Source of the DNA: an archaeon GW2011_AR15
GTDB lineage: Archaea; Nanobdellota; Nanobdellia; Woesearchaeales; GW2011-AR15
Reading direction: 5' to 3'
DNA: 35,926 nt
Assembly: GCA_000830295.1 (NCBI GenBank)
Contig: CP010425.1
Coordinates: 1 to 35,926, forward strand
The first letter of the stretch is position 1. Each line of letters begins with the position of its first letter. Below, in pieces: positions 24,582-32,947 of this stretch. Under the pieces are notes generated by a model that saw only the letters and a program-made list of their open reading frames with translations, was not told the origin of the DNA and made no database searches. The position numbers and the translations under genes were made by a program.

Positions 24582-24635
24582 CCCTAAAAAACCAAAGGTT
24601 TTTGGGGCACGGAAAATCCTATGGATTTTCCAGTG
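24582..24635. repeat. twin-hairpin dispersed repeat, copy 2
   Basis: Hairpins AAAAACC/GGTTTTT with outer CCC/GGG (24582-24607) and GGAAAATCC/GGATTTTCC (24611-24619, 24623-24631) flanked by CAC/GTG. Same layout as 624-671; the second stem is two pairs longer here with both sides changed together. Followed by a CGCTTCGCTT run (24660-24670). Confidence 0.6.
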
Positions 24636-24687
24636 CGTTGACGGAAACGGGTGCGGCGTGCGCTTCGCTTAGCCACACTTGTTAAAT

Positions 24688-24759
24688 GCCTCTGTAGCAT
24701 AGTGGTATTGCGTTGCCTTGGTAAGGCAAAGGTCGAGGGTTCAAATCCCTTCAGAGGCT
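24688..24759 (+). tRNA. tRNA-Thr (GGT)
   Basis: Acceptor GCCTCTG/CAGAGGC, D arm GCA/TGC, anticodon stem TTGCC/GGCAA with loop TTGGTAA (anticodon GGT), T arm GAGGG-TTCAAAT-CCCTT, discriminator U as expected for archaeal tRNA-Thr. No encoded CCA. The 3' end is duplicated at 24831-24847. Confidence 0.95.
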
Positions 24760-24804
24760 TTTTCTTTTTCATAAAAAGTTTGATTGAGGTGGAGAATGAG
24801 GTTG

Positions 24805-24825
24805 ATAAGGGTAGACTACCCTTAT
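24805..24825. repeat. 21-bp palindrome between tRNA-Thr and its 3' copy
   Basis: ATAAGGGTAG-A-CTACCCTTAT: two perfect 10-bp arms around one base. Too tight for an RNA hairpin without unpairing, so a DNA binding site (recombinase, excisionase or repressor) is more natural. Located inside the short interval bounded by the tRNA-Thr 3' repeat. Confidence 0.6.
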
Positions 24826-24830
24826 GTGGG

Positions 24831-24847
24831 AATCCCTTCAGAGGCTT
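24831..24847 (+). repeat. 17-bp copy of the tRNA-Thr 3' end (att-like scar)
   Basis: AATCCCTTCAGAGGCTT is identical to 24744-24760, the T-arm/acceptor end of tRNA-Thr plus one base. Such direct repeats flank elements integrated by tyrosine recombinases into tRNA genes. Only about 70 nt lie between the copies, so any element has been deleted to a stub, or this is an empty minimal scar. Confidence 0.6.
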
Positions 24848-24848
24848 A

Positions 24849-25349
24849 TTATTTATTTCTTTTCAATTCATGCTCGGCAAAGAATGCCAGCTGCTTAGGC
24901 TGGTAGCTTCCCTTGTAGTCAACAAATCCGAGTCTTGATGAGCCTAAGAATACGTAGCGCATCCCAAGATGCACTTGTGACCTGTCTTTTTTCCTAACCA
25001 GCTCCCTGAATTCTTCCCCGGACATTTTAGCCTGCTTCTCGGATTTCCTTAATGCAGGAAGAAAATCCCTCCCGTCTGTTGAGTAGATCCCTACGAGCCT
25101 GTCATCCATAAGATAATAAGCTATCGATGATTCAATGCCGCTTGCATGCTGCACAATGTTCTGGAGGCATTCCTCTATCGGCTGCCTGGAAGGCAGGCTG
25201 TATCCTGAAATCCTTATAATTTCCAGTGTATTGTCCGCTATTTTTTGCAGATCCCTTGCAGCTACTGCTTTCTTTATTCTGTATACCGGTTCAGTATCTC
25301 CTTTCAGAAGCTCTTCTGATGTGATGTATTCAACCAGGTCGGCTATCAT
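24849..25349 (-). CDS. unknown protein with degenerate GHKL-ATPase-like region
   Basis: 166 aa. The central part resembles the N-box of histidine-kinase-type ATPases (IEECLQNIVQHASGIESS, with the E-x4-N-x3-H order) followed by DRLVGIYSTDGRDFLPA in the place of the D-x-G-x-G loop, but the glycines are incomplete, so nucleotide binding is doubtful. Anti-sigma-like or inactive ATPase roles are possible; no partner is adjacent. Its 3' end lies directly beside the tRNA-Thr repeat. Confidence 0.45.
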   Translation of the reverse strand: MIADLVEYITSEELLKGDTEPVYRIKKAVAARDLQKIADNTLEIIRISGYSLPSRQPIEECLQNIVQHASGIESSIAYYLMDDRLVGIYSTDGRDFLPALRKSEKQAKMSGEEFRELVRKKDRSQVHLGMRYVFLGSSRLGFVDYKGSYQPKQLAFFAEHELKRNK

Positions 25350-25454
25350 ATATGGCAGGATAGTTAGAATATATTTAAAACTAATCCATTGGCACTTCTA
25401 TTGCCATAAAATAGACATGGAACATTTTTTTGGGGACAGGGGCAGATACCAAAA

Positions 25455-25472
25455 AGTTTTATATAGTATATA
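25455..25472 (+). promoter_or_regulatory. TATA region of the lipoprotein gene
   Basis: GTTTTATATAGTATATAG about 20-30 nt before the ATG at 25488, leaderless spacing. Confidence 0.45.
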
Positions 25473-25487
25473 GTTCAAGTATAGCCT

Positions 25488-26654
25488 ATGAGGTGGCCGT
25501 CTGTATTTATTCTCTCTATAATTATTCTTGTGTTTATAGCAGGATGCACCCAGGAGACTGCTGATGCTCCTGTAGCAGCCGGCGGACAGGAGATAGAAGA
25601 GCAGGAGGCTCCTCCTGAGTTAAGTGAAGAAGAAAGGCACTGGGAATCACTTTTCAACAAAACATTTTCTGATGTAGACTGCCCTGAAGCTCCAGAGCGC
25701 AATTTTTCAGATGACTATTATACCGGCCCTATGATTGACGCCCATATCCACATAATGAGCCTGCCTGATGGAGCGCCGGGGCAGGACTATGAGGGTGATA
25801 ATCTTGGGATAGAGTTCAGCATGGCTGACTGGGTATGCATGATGGATTACGAGGGCACAAGCAAAGCCCTGGCTTTTTTTCCTGTGTGGGACCCTATACG
25901 AAAAGAATCGCTGGATGTGGTAAAGATGACTATGGAAAAATATCCGGGCCGTTTCATCCCATTTATTATGCCTCCAGATGATGACGGCAGTCCTGATGGC
26001 TCGCCGACAGTGGATGCAGAAACACTGCGGGAGATGCTGGAAGTCTACCCCGGCCTGTTTGAAGGGTATGGTGAAATTGGTCTGTATGCCCGCTCAGGAG
26101 GGGCGCCTGCACTCCCACCGAATTCAGCCAGACTGCTGGAAATTTATCCTATGATTCGCGAGCACAAGCTGGTAGTCTATGTCCACCTTGGGGAAGGCCA
26201 GAAAGCTGCATTTGAGAAAGTGCTGGATGCAAACCCGGATATTACTTTCATCTGGCATGGCGACCAGCTGATAAGCTGCGGGGACTGCGAAAATAATCTC
26301 GATGATGTTGAAGATATCCTTAGTGACCATCCTAATGTTTACTATGGGGTTGATGAATTGTATGGAGATGTATTCCTCATACGCCCCGAAGTCAAGAAAG
26401 AAGAGTTTTTAGCCCATTTTGAGGATTATGAGCCGCTGCTCGAGAAAGACCTGGATACCTGGAAAAGATTTATTGAGCGCCATCCTGACCAGGTCCTCTG
26501 GGATACTGACAGGGGGGTCGGCGCTCCCTGGTCGCTTGACCCTGAAGTGGCCATTGCCCTCAATAATTACTCGCGCTATTTTATAGGGCATCTTGACCCT
26601 GAAGTTCAGGAAAAATATGCTTACAGGAATGCGGAAAAAATATTCTCAGGATAA
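25488..26654 (+). CDS. exported amidohydrolase-like lipoprotein
   Basis: 388 aa. N-terminal lipoprotein signal: hydrophobic run FILSIIILVFIAGC with the lipobox Cys at 20, so probably anchored outside the membrane. The mature part is an amidohydrolase/TIM-barrel metal hydrolase: MIDAHIHIMS (first H-x-H), GYGEIGLYAR, LVVYVHLGEGQ, ITFIWHGDQ and VLWDTDRG with the final Asp. Similar to amidohydrolase-2 (TatD-related) proteins. Substrate unknown; extracellular amidohydrolases are uncommon in this kind of archaeon. The acidic linker after Cys20 is rich in Glu and Ala. Confidence 0.75.
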   Translation: MRWPSVFILSIIILVFIAGCTQETADAPVAAGGQEIEEQEAPPELSEEERHWESLFNKTFSDVDCPEAPERNFSDDYYTGPMIDAHIHIMSLPDGAPGQDYEGDNLGIEFSMADWVCMMDYEGTSKALAFFPVWDPIRKESLDVVKMTMEKYPGRFIPFIMPPDDDGSPDGSPTVDAETLREMLEVYPGLFEGYGEIGLYARSGGAPALPPNSARLLEIYPMIREHKLVVYVHLGEGQKAAFEKVLDANPDITFIWHGDQLISCGDCENNLDDVEDILSDHPNVYYGVDELYGDVFLIRPEVKKEEFLAHFEDYEPLLEKDLDTWKRFIERHPDQVLWDTDRGVGAPWSLDPEVAIALNNYSRYFIGHLDPEVQEKYAYRNAEKIFSG

Positions 26655-26708
26655 AAAGCAGGGTTCTAAATCAAAAAGCTTTAAAATAAGATATTATTAT
26701 AGGTCGAT

Positions 26709-27110
26709 ATGCCGCAGACAGTAACAATTCCTCTTCCGGGAAAGCAACCTGAAAAGTCAGAAGTTCAGGCAGAAATCAGAGATGGCCAGGTATACATAAC
26801 AGGACTGCCTGACGGGCACACTCTTGAATATGTTGCCAGGGATGTTGAAACCAAATCAAAGTTATATGTTGTTCACCGGCCTGAGGAGTTTTCTTTGGAT
26901 GCCTTTAGGCTGCATATAGGAGCAGAAGCAGAATTAGTAGAAGCTCAGGTGCAAAAGGTAAGAAGATATTTTGACGGAGGAACAACACTCATAGATTATA
27001 TTTTAGCAGGCAATCAGGGAGAACTGTATTTCCCGAGTCCAGCATATAAGGATAAAAAACCTAGAGATAGATATCAGGGAAAAACTATAGAATTAGAAAA
27101 ACTAATTTAA
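26709..27110 (+). CDS. beta-rich protein of unknown function
   Basis: 133 aa, no signal or membrane segment, no Cys. Predicted strands alternate through the first half (TVTIPLPG, VYITGLPDGHTLEYVARDVE, KLYVVHRPEEF) and the C-terminus is basic. Not recognised. It ends 10 nt before the end of the convergent regulator gene. Confidence 0.55.
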   Translation: MPQTVTIPLPGKQPEKSEVQAEIRDGQVYITGLPDGHTLEYVARDVETKSKLYVVHRPEEFSLDAFRLHIGAEAELVEAQVQKVRRYFDGGTTLIDYILAGNQGELYFPSPAYKDKKPRDRYQGKTIELEKLI

Positions 27111-27119
27111 AATTATATT

Positions 27120-27527
27120 CTACAACTCCAGCCTATCATCAATCTCTTTGGCAACGTCTCTGAGGCTCTCCATTGTCCTGTAGATGTCGTGCTCAATCTC
27201 TTCCACAAGGTTGGAAAGGCTGTCGACACGGAGCATATACCTGCTCCCCTGGTTTATCACAACGCCTGACTTCATCAGTTTATTCAGGTGGTGGACAACT
27301 GTGCCCCTTGACAGATTAACTTTCTCGGAAATCTCGTCGCTCGTCAGCCCGTCTCCGTGCTTTACTGATCTTAATAAAACTATGGCAGTCCTGAAGCAGC
27401 TCTTATCCTTATCCCTCTCCCCCAATATGCCGAGAGAATCAAAAAACCACTGCAGCTCATCATTCACGTTATCCGCTGCAGGCTTCCTTATCCTGTTGAT
27501 TGTAATCCTGTTGCTCCTGATTATCAT
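27120..27527 (-). CDS. winged-helix (ArsR-like) transcription regulator, candidate heat-shock repressor
   Basis: 135 aa. Central winged helix: SVKHGDGLTSDEISEKVNLSRGTVVHHLNKLMKSGVVINQGSRYMLRV (about 53-100), with the recognition helix SRGTVVHHLNKL, then a C-terminal amphipathic helix that could dimerise. Transcribed divergently from htpX across 153 bp holding two palindromes. Archaeal ArsR-like regulators such as Phr and HSR1 repress heat-shock genes; the position beside htpX, groESL and dnaK suggests the same role, which is inference. Confidence 0.75.
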   Translation of the reverse strand: MIIRSNRITINRIRKPAADNVNDELQWFFDSLGILGERDKDKSCFRTAIVLLRSVKHGDGLTSDEISEKVNLSRGTVVHHLNKLMKSGVVINQGSRYMLRVDSLSNLVEEIEHDIYRTMESLRDVAKEIDDRLEL

Positions 27528-27592
27528 GGCTATAGATTTGCAGCAATAATATATAAACTTTTCCGAAATATTTATAAATTAAATGATTAAAT

Positions 27593-27633
27593 GTTCAACT
27601 TCGTTGAACTAAGCTCAACGAAAACTTTATATA
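27593..27633. promoter_or_regulatory. htpX promoter with overlapping operator palindromes
   Basis: GTTCAAC-TTC-GTTGAAC (27593-27609) overlaps TTCGTTGA-N7-TCAACGAA (27600-27622); both are perfect. The TATA box TTTATATA (27626-27633) follows at once, so a bound repressor would block TBP/TFB. The divergent regulator gene has its own TATA TATATAAA near 27550-27557, with the operator upstream of it. Likely target of the neighbouring winged-helix protein. Confidence 0.6.
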
Positions 27634-27680
27634 GGATTTATGTTTTTACATAGAAAATCGGCATAATTGGGGGTATAACA

Positions 27681-28526
27681 ATGATAAACCAGATAAAAAC
27701 CGTCATGTTATTGGGATTGCTTACAGCATTGCTATTATGGGTAGGCCAGCTGGTGGGAGGAGCATCAGGGCTTACAGCAGCATTTGTAATTGTATTATTG
27801 ATGAACTTCATAATGTACTGGTTCTCTGACAAGATAGTGCTTGCGATGTACAGGGCAAAACCTGCCCATAAGAATTCAGAGCTTTATGCTCTTGTAAAAG
27901 AGACCTCAAAAGAAGCAGGGCTTCCTATGCCAAAAGTATATATGATACCCTCCAACAACCCGAATGCATTTGCAACAGGGAGAAATCCGAAAAACTCTGC
28001 AGTCGCGTGCACAGACGGGATACTTAATTTGCTAAGCAAAGAGGAACTGAAGGGAGTGATTGCACATGAGCTCTCCCATATAAAGAACAGGGACACATTA
28101 ATCACAACAATAGCTGCGACAATAGCAGGAGTGATAGCATATGTGGCAGCAATGGCACGCTGGGCCGCAATATTCGGCGGGTTCGGAGGCAGGGACAGGG
28201 ATGACAATAATATAATCAGCCTTTTGGTGCTTGCAGTACTTACTCCGCTGATTGCAACAATAATCCAGCTTGCGATTTCAAGACAAAGGGAGTATATTGC
28301 TGATGCAACAGCTGCAAAAATAACAAAAAAGCCTGTGCACCTGGCAGATGCCCTCATTAAAATAGAGCAGGGAATCAAGCTTCATCCAATGGCAATGGGA
28401 AGCGAGGCTACAAGCTCATTGTTCATAGCCAACCCATTCAGGGGAGCAGGCCTGCTTAACTTATTTTCAACACACCCTCCTATAAAAGAGAGGGTTGCCA
28501 GATTGAAGGCTATGAAAATTCAGTAA
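27681..28526 (+). CDS. htpX: HtpX membrane protease (M48B)
   Basis: 281 aa zinc metalloprotease that degrades damaged membrane proteins under stress. Two N-terminal membrane helices, catalytic HELSH at 129-133, two more hydrophobic segments after it, and the third zinc ligand in REYIADA. C-terminal THPPIKERVARLKAM is typical. Promoter and operator directly upstream. First gene of the stress run; groES follows after 45 nt. Confidence 0.93.
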   Translation: MINQIKTVMLLGLLTALLLWVGQLVGGASGLTAAFVIVLLMNFIMYWFSDKIVLAMYRAKPAHKNSELYALVKETSKEAGLPMPKVYMIPSNNPNAFATGRNPKNSAVACTDGILNLLSKEELKGVIAHELSHIKNRDTLITTIAATIAGVIAYVAAMARWAAIFGGFGGRDRDDNNIISLLVLAVLTPLIATIIQLAISRQREYIADATAAKITKKPVHLADALIKIEQGIKLHPMAMGSEATSSLFIANPFRGAGLLNLFSTHPPIKERVARLKAMKIQ

Positions 28527-28571
28527 TGTTAACTACAAAATCGAAAAACAATGCGTAAAGGTGATGAAAAA

Positions 28572-28835
28572 ATGAAAATTAAACCATTGGGAGACAGAGT
28601 TTTACTAAAACCAATCGAGGCTGAAGAAAAGACAAAATCAGGCATTTACCTGCCTGAATCAGCAAAGGAAAAGCCTCTGGAGGCAGAAGTTGTTGCAGTT
28701 GGCAAAGGAGAAAAAGTCAATGTCAAGCCAGGCCAGAAGGTAATCTATGAAAGCTTCGGCGGCTCAGAAGTCAGTATCAACGGTGTAAAGCACATAATCC
28801 TGGATGTCAAGGACATCCTTGCAGTTATAGAATAA
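28572..28835 (+). CDS. groES: co-chaperonin GroES
   Basis: 87 aa from ATG 28572, chosen because GGTGAT lies 6 nt upstream; the more upstream ATG would put the Shine-Dalgarno inside the gene. Full GroES pattern: MKIKPLGDRVLLKPIEAEEKTKSGIYLPESAKEK (mobile loop), VVAVGKGEKVNVKPGQKVIYESFGGSEV, ILDVKDILAVIE. Caps the GroEL ring. Bacterial type, paired with group I GroEL downstream. A leader ORF lies between it and groEL. Confidence 0.95.
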   Translation: MKIKPLGDRVLLKPIEAEEKTKSGIYLPESAKEKPLEAEVVAVGKGEKVNVKPGQKVIYESFGGSEVSINGVKHIILDVKDILAVIE

Positions 28836-28845
28836 AAAAATCATG

Positions 28846-30608
<1,763 letters not shown>

Positions 30609-30667
30609 GGTTTTAACTTTTTTATTTTAAGTTATTATGGGGCAATCCCAATAAAACCCCCTGAAAA

Positions 30668-31150
30668 ATGGCAAGGAAAAAAGAAGAGAAAAAGCAGGAA
30701 GAAAAGGTTCAGGAAGCAAAAGAGCTGAGCAAGGATGAAGTAATTGCCGAGCTTACTGACATGCTGAAGAGGACCCAGGCTGAATTCATCAACTACAAGA
30801 ACCGGGTTGAGAAGGAAAATAAAGAAGCCTACGAATACTGTTCAGCAGACCTTGTAAAAAAGCTGCTGCCTGTGCTGGACAGCTTTGAGCTGGCCTTCAA
30901 AAATACCGGAGAAGCCGGGAAATTCAGGCAGGGGATGGAGATGGTGTATGCCCAGCTGGTTGATGTGCTTGAGCATGAGGGACTGAGGAGAATAGATGCA
31001 GAAGGAAAGAAATTCGACCCTTACAGGCACGAGGTGCTGATGAAAGACAAGTCAGACAAGAGCCCTGACATCGTGCTTGAGGAATTCCAGAAAGGCTACA
31101 TGTTCAAGAATAAAGTGGCAAGGCATTCAAAAGTGAAGGTGTCAGAGTGA
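30668..31150 (+). CDS. grpE: nucleotide exchange factor GrpE
   Basis: 160 aa. Charged N-terminal coil (KKEEKKQEEKVQEAKELSKDEV), then the dimerising helix RTQAEFINYKNRVEKENKEAYEY, LLPVLDSFELAF and the beta domain FDPYRHEVLMKDKSDKSPDIVLEEFQKGYMFKNKVARHSKVKVSE. Releases ADP from DnaK, which is encoded 1.8 kb downstream. Its TGA overlaps the GTG start of the next gene by 4 nt. Confidence 0.93.
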   Translation: MARKKEEKKQEEKVQEAKELSKDEVIAELTDMLKRTQAEFINYKNRVEKENKEAYEYCSADLVKKLLPVLDSFELAFKNTGEAGKFRQGMEMVYAQLVDVLEHEGLRRIDAEGKKFDPYRHEVLMKDKSDKSPDIVLEEFQKGYMFKNKVARHSKVKVSE

Positions 31151-31725
31151 AGATAAAATATGATACCGCAAAAGAGCAGGTTTTGAAGCTTGTGCACCCG
31201 TGCAAATGCAGAAAATGCGAGAATCCCTGCAGCTACGGCTCAGGGGCTTTTATCGGGGATGAGGCAGAGAAGCTTGCTGAATTTTTGAAGATAACAAAAA
31301 AAGAGGCAGAGGAAAAATACCTCGAGAAAATAGAGAAATTCAACACGACCTTATGGAGGCCGAAAGTCGAGAGGAAGGAAGGCCTTCCTTTCGGGAAGTG
31401 CATTTTTTTCGACAGCGAAAAGGGATGCACAATACACCAAGTAAAGCCTACTGAATGCAGGCTCGCAATGGGCTGCAAGGATTACGGGGAGGACATCATA
31501 ATCTGGTTCATGATGAACCATTACTTCAACCCTGATGACCCGGAGTCAGTAAGGCAGTACAAAATATATGCAGAATCAGGCGGGAAAATACTGGAGGGCG
31601 CAGAGCCTGAGAAGTTCACTCACACAGTGGCAGAAGATTACAAAGACCTGAAACAGGAAAGGGACTGGGAAAGAATCCTTGGAATAAAAGACGCAGAGGC
31701 AAAAGAAAATGGAAAACGCAAATAA
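31147..31725 (+). CDS. YkgJ/UPF0153-type Cys-cluster metal-binding protein
   Basis: 192 aa. Cys pattern PCKCRKCENPCSYGSG near the N-terminus and CIFFDSEKGCTIHQVKPTECRLAMGC in the middle, which together make the family's zinc/iron-chelating centre. Function uncharacterised in the family as far as I know. GTG start overlaps the grpE stop (GTGA), so translation is coupled to grpE. Next gene starts inside its 3' end. Confidence 0.82.
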   Translation: MKIKYDTAKEQVLKLVHPCKCRKCENPCSYGSGAFIGDEAEKLAEFLKITKKEAEEKYLEKIEKFNTTLWRPKVERKEGLPFGKCIFFDSEKGCTIHQVKPTECRLAMGCKDYGEDIIIWFMMNHYFNPDDPESVRQYKIYAESGGKILEGAEPEKFTHTVAEDYKDLKQERDWERILGIKDAEAKENGKRK

Positions 31726-32017
31726 GCAAAAAATGTACCTCAAGCCAGAAGCCATACTGAAATACCTTATGGGAGAGGAAAAGCTTCACACGCTGATTAC
31801 GACACAGAACACAGAAGTAAACCTGATAACTACAGATCAGAGCCTTTACGAGGCACTTGGAAGCGTTGATGACAGGAGCAAGATAAACCTTAACCTGCTT
31901 GTCAAGCTGCTTGAAGTTGTGAAGATTGTGCCCCATGATGAGATGGCAAAAGAGGAGAGGAAAGTGCTGAGCCCTGAGAGGGCAGAAGAGCTCAGGAAGA
32001 GTGTGGAATGGAAATGA
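31709..32017 (+). CDS. small protein of unknown function in the chaperone cluster
   Basis: 102 aa, overlapping its neighbours on both sides (17 nt and about 4-10 nt), so firmly part of one operon. KYLMGEEKLHTLITTQNTEVNLITTDQSLYEALGSV and a helix NLNLLVKLLEVVKIVP vaguely recall part of a PIN-like fold, but no acidic set is complete. Unknown role. Confidence 0.6.
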   Translation: MENANKQKMYLKPEAILKYLMGEEKLHTLITTQNTEVNLITTDQSLYEALGSVDDRSKINLNLLVKLLEVVKIVPHDEMAKEERKVLSPERAEELRKSVEWK

Positions 32018-32820
32018 AAGAGTTTATACTGGAGGTCGCAAAAGAGGTCGGAGAGCTGGCGATGGAATACCTTGGAAAGGCAAAAGTCTCAGACAAGGGT
32101 CCGAAGGATGTTATAACTGAAGCAGACCTTGCAGTAGAGAAGCTCATAATAAAAAAAATCAGGGAGAAATACCCCGGCCACAATATTGTGGCAGAAGAGT
32201 CCACGAATAAAAATTCAGGCTCAAGATACAGATGGTATATTGACCCTATAGACGGCACCCATAATTACGCGCACGGAGACCCGAATTTCGTGGTTTCAAT
32301 AGGAGTGACCGAAGATGGGGAGCTGAAATATGCGTGCATAAATTTCCCGTACATGAAGGACATGTATTACGCAGAAAAAGGAAAGGGCACAGAGCTCAAC
32401 GGAAAAAAAGTCCGTGTCTCAAGAGCCTCAACACCTGACAGGGCAATGATACAGCTCGGCATAAGCCCGCTGAAGGATGCAATTGATGATTCGCTGAAAT
32501 TGTTCAGGTATTTCACAGTGCACTACCTTAAAGCAAGGGATTACGGGTACACTGCGGGACAGATGGCATTTGTTGCTTCAGGGAAGGCAGACGGCTATCT
32601 GAAGATAGGGCAGCATCCGTGGGATGTTGCTGCAGGAATACTGATTATTGAAGAGGCAGGAGGGAAAGTGACTGATTTCAAAGGGAATAAAATAAAACTA
32701 GGCGGGAAATCAGAGCTTTACAACCTGGTTGCCTCAAACGGCCTGTTACATGATCAGCTACTAAAAGAGCTTGACAGCAAAGAGCTGAAGAGCATTGATA
32801 AAAATAAAACATGGTATTGA
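32008..32820 (+). CDS. inositol monophosphatase-family phosphatase
   Basis: 270 aa. Li-sensitive phosphatase superfamily: E in AEEST, metal site DPIDGTHNYAHGDPNFVVSIGV, and HPWDVAAGILIIEEAGGKVTDFKG. In archaea such enzymes act on inositol phosphate or fructose-1,6-bisphosphate (dual IMPase/FBPase); which one is not shown. The first ATG at 32008 and a second at 32014 (overlapping the previous stop as ATGA) are both plausible starts. Confidence 0.88.
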   Translation: MEMKEFILEVAKEVGELAMEYLGKAKVSDKGPKDVITEADLAVEKLIIKKIREKYPGHNIVAEESTNKNSGSRYRWYIDPIDGTHNYAHGDPNFVVSIGVTEDGELKYACINFPYMKDMYYAEKGKGTELNGKKVRVSRASTPDRAMIQLGISPLKDAIDDSLKLFRYFTVHYLKARDYGYTAGQMAFVASGKADGYLKIGQHPWDVAAGILIIEEAGGKVTDFKGNKIKLGGKSELYNLVASNGLLHDQLLKELDSKELKSIDKNKTWY

Positions 32821-32825
32821 GAAAA

Positions 32826-32947
32826 AACAAGGAGATGATATGAAATGTCAAAAATAATCGGAATGAACCTTTTAAGAAAACGTTCACGAAAACAAATTAA
32901 GGACTACATTGGCAAGCCAAGTAGTCCGAACAAGGAGATGATATGAA
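32826..32947 (+). promoter_or_regulatory. dnaK leader with duplicated gene start and hairpin
   Basis: About 42 bp covering AACAAGGAGATGATATGAA and the first six codons of dnaK occur twice, at 32827-32868 and 32930-32971. Between them lies the hairpin GGACTAC-A-TTGG / CCAA-GTAGTCC (32901-32927), homologous to that before groEL, with CCTTTTAA upstream in both. The opening copy starts a 33-codon ORF that ends TGA one base before the dnaK ATG. Confidence 0.6.
32845..32946 (+). CDS. 33-aa leader peptide upstream of dnaK
   Basis: Begins MSKIIGMN (DnaK begins MSKIIGID), continues with a basic stretch LLRKRSRKQ and ends SSPNKEMI; the SSPN segment also occurs in the groEL leader peptide. Ribosome-binding site AAGGAG. 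Stops TGA-A-ATG at the real dnaK start. Likely regulatory, not a functional protein. Confidence 0.45.
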   Translation: MSKIIGMNLLRKRSRKQIKDYIGKPSSPNKEMI

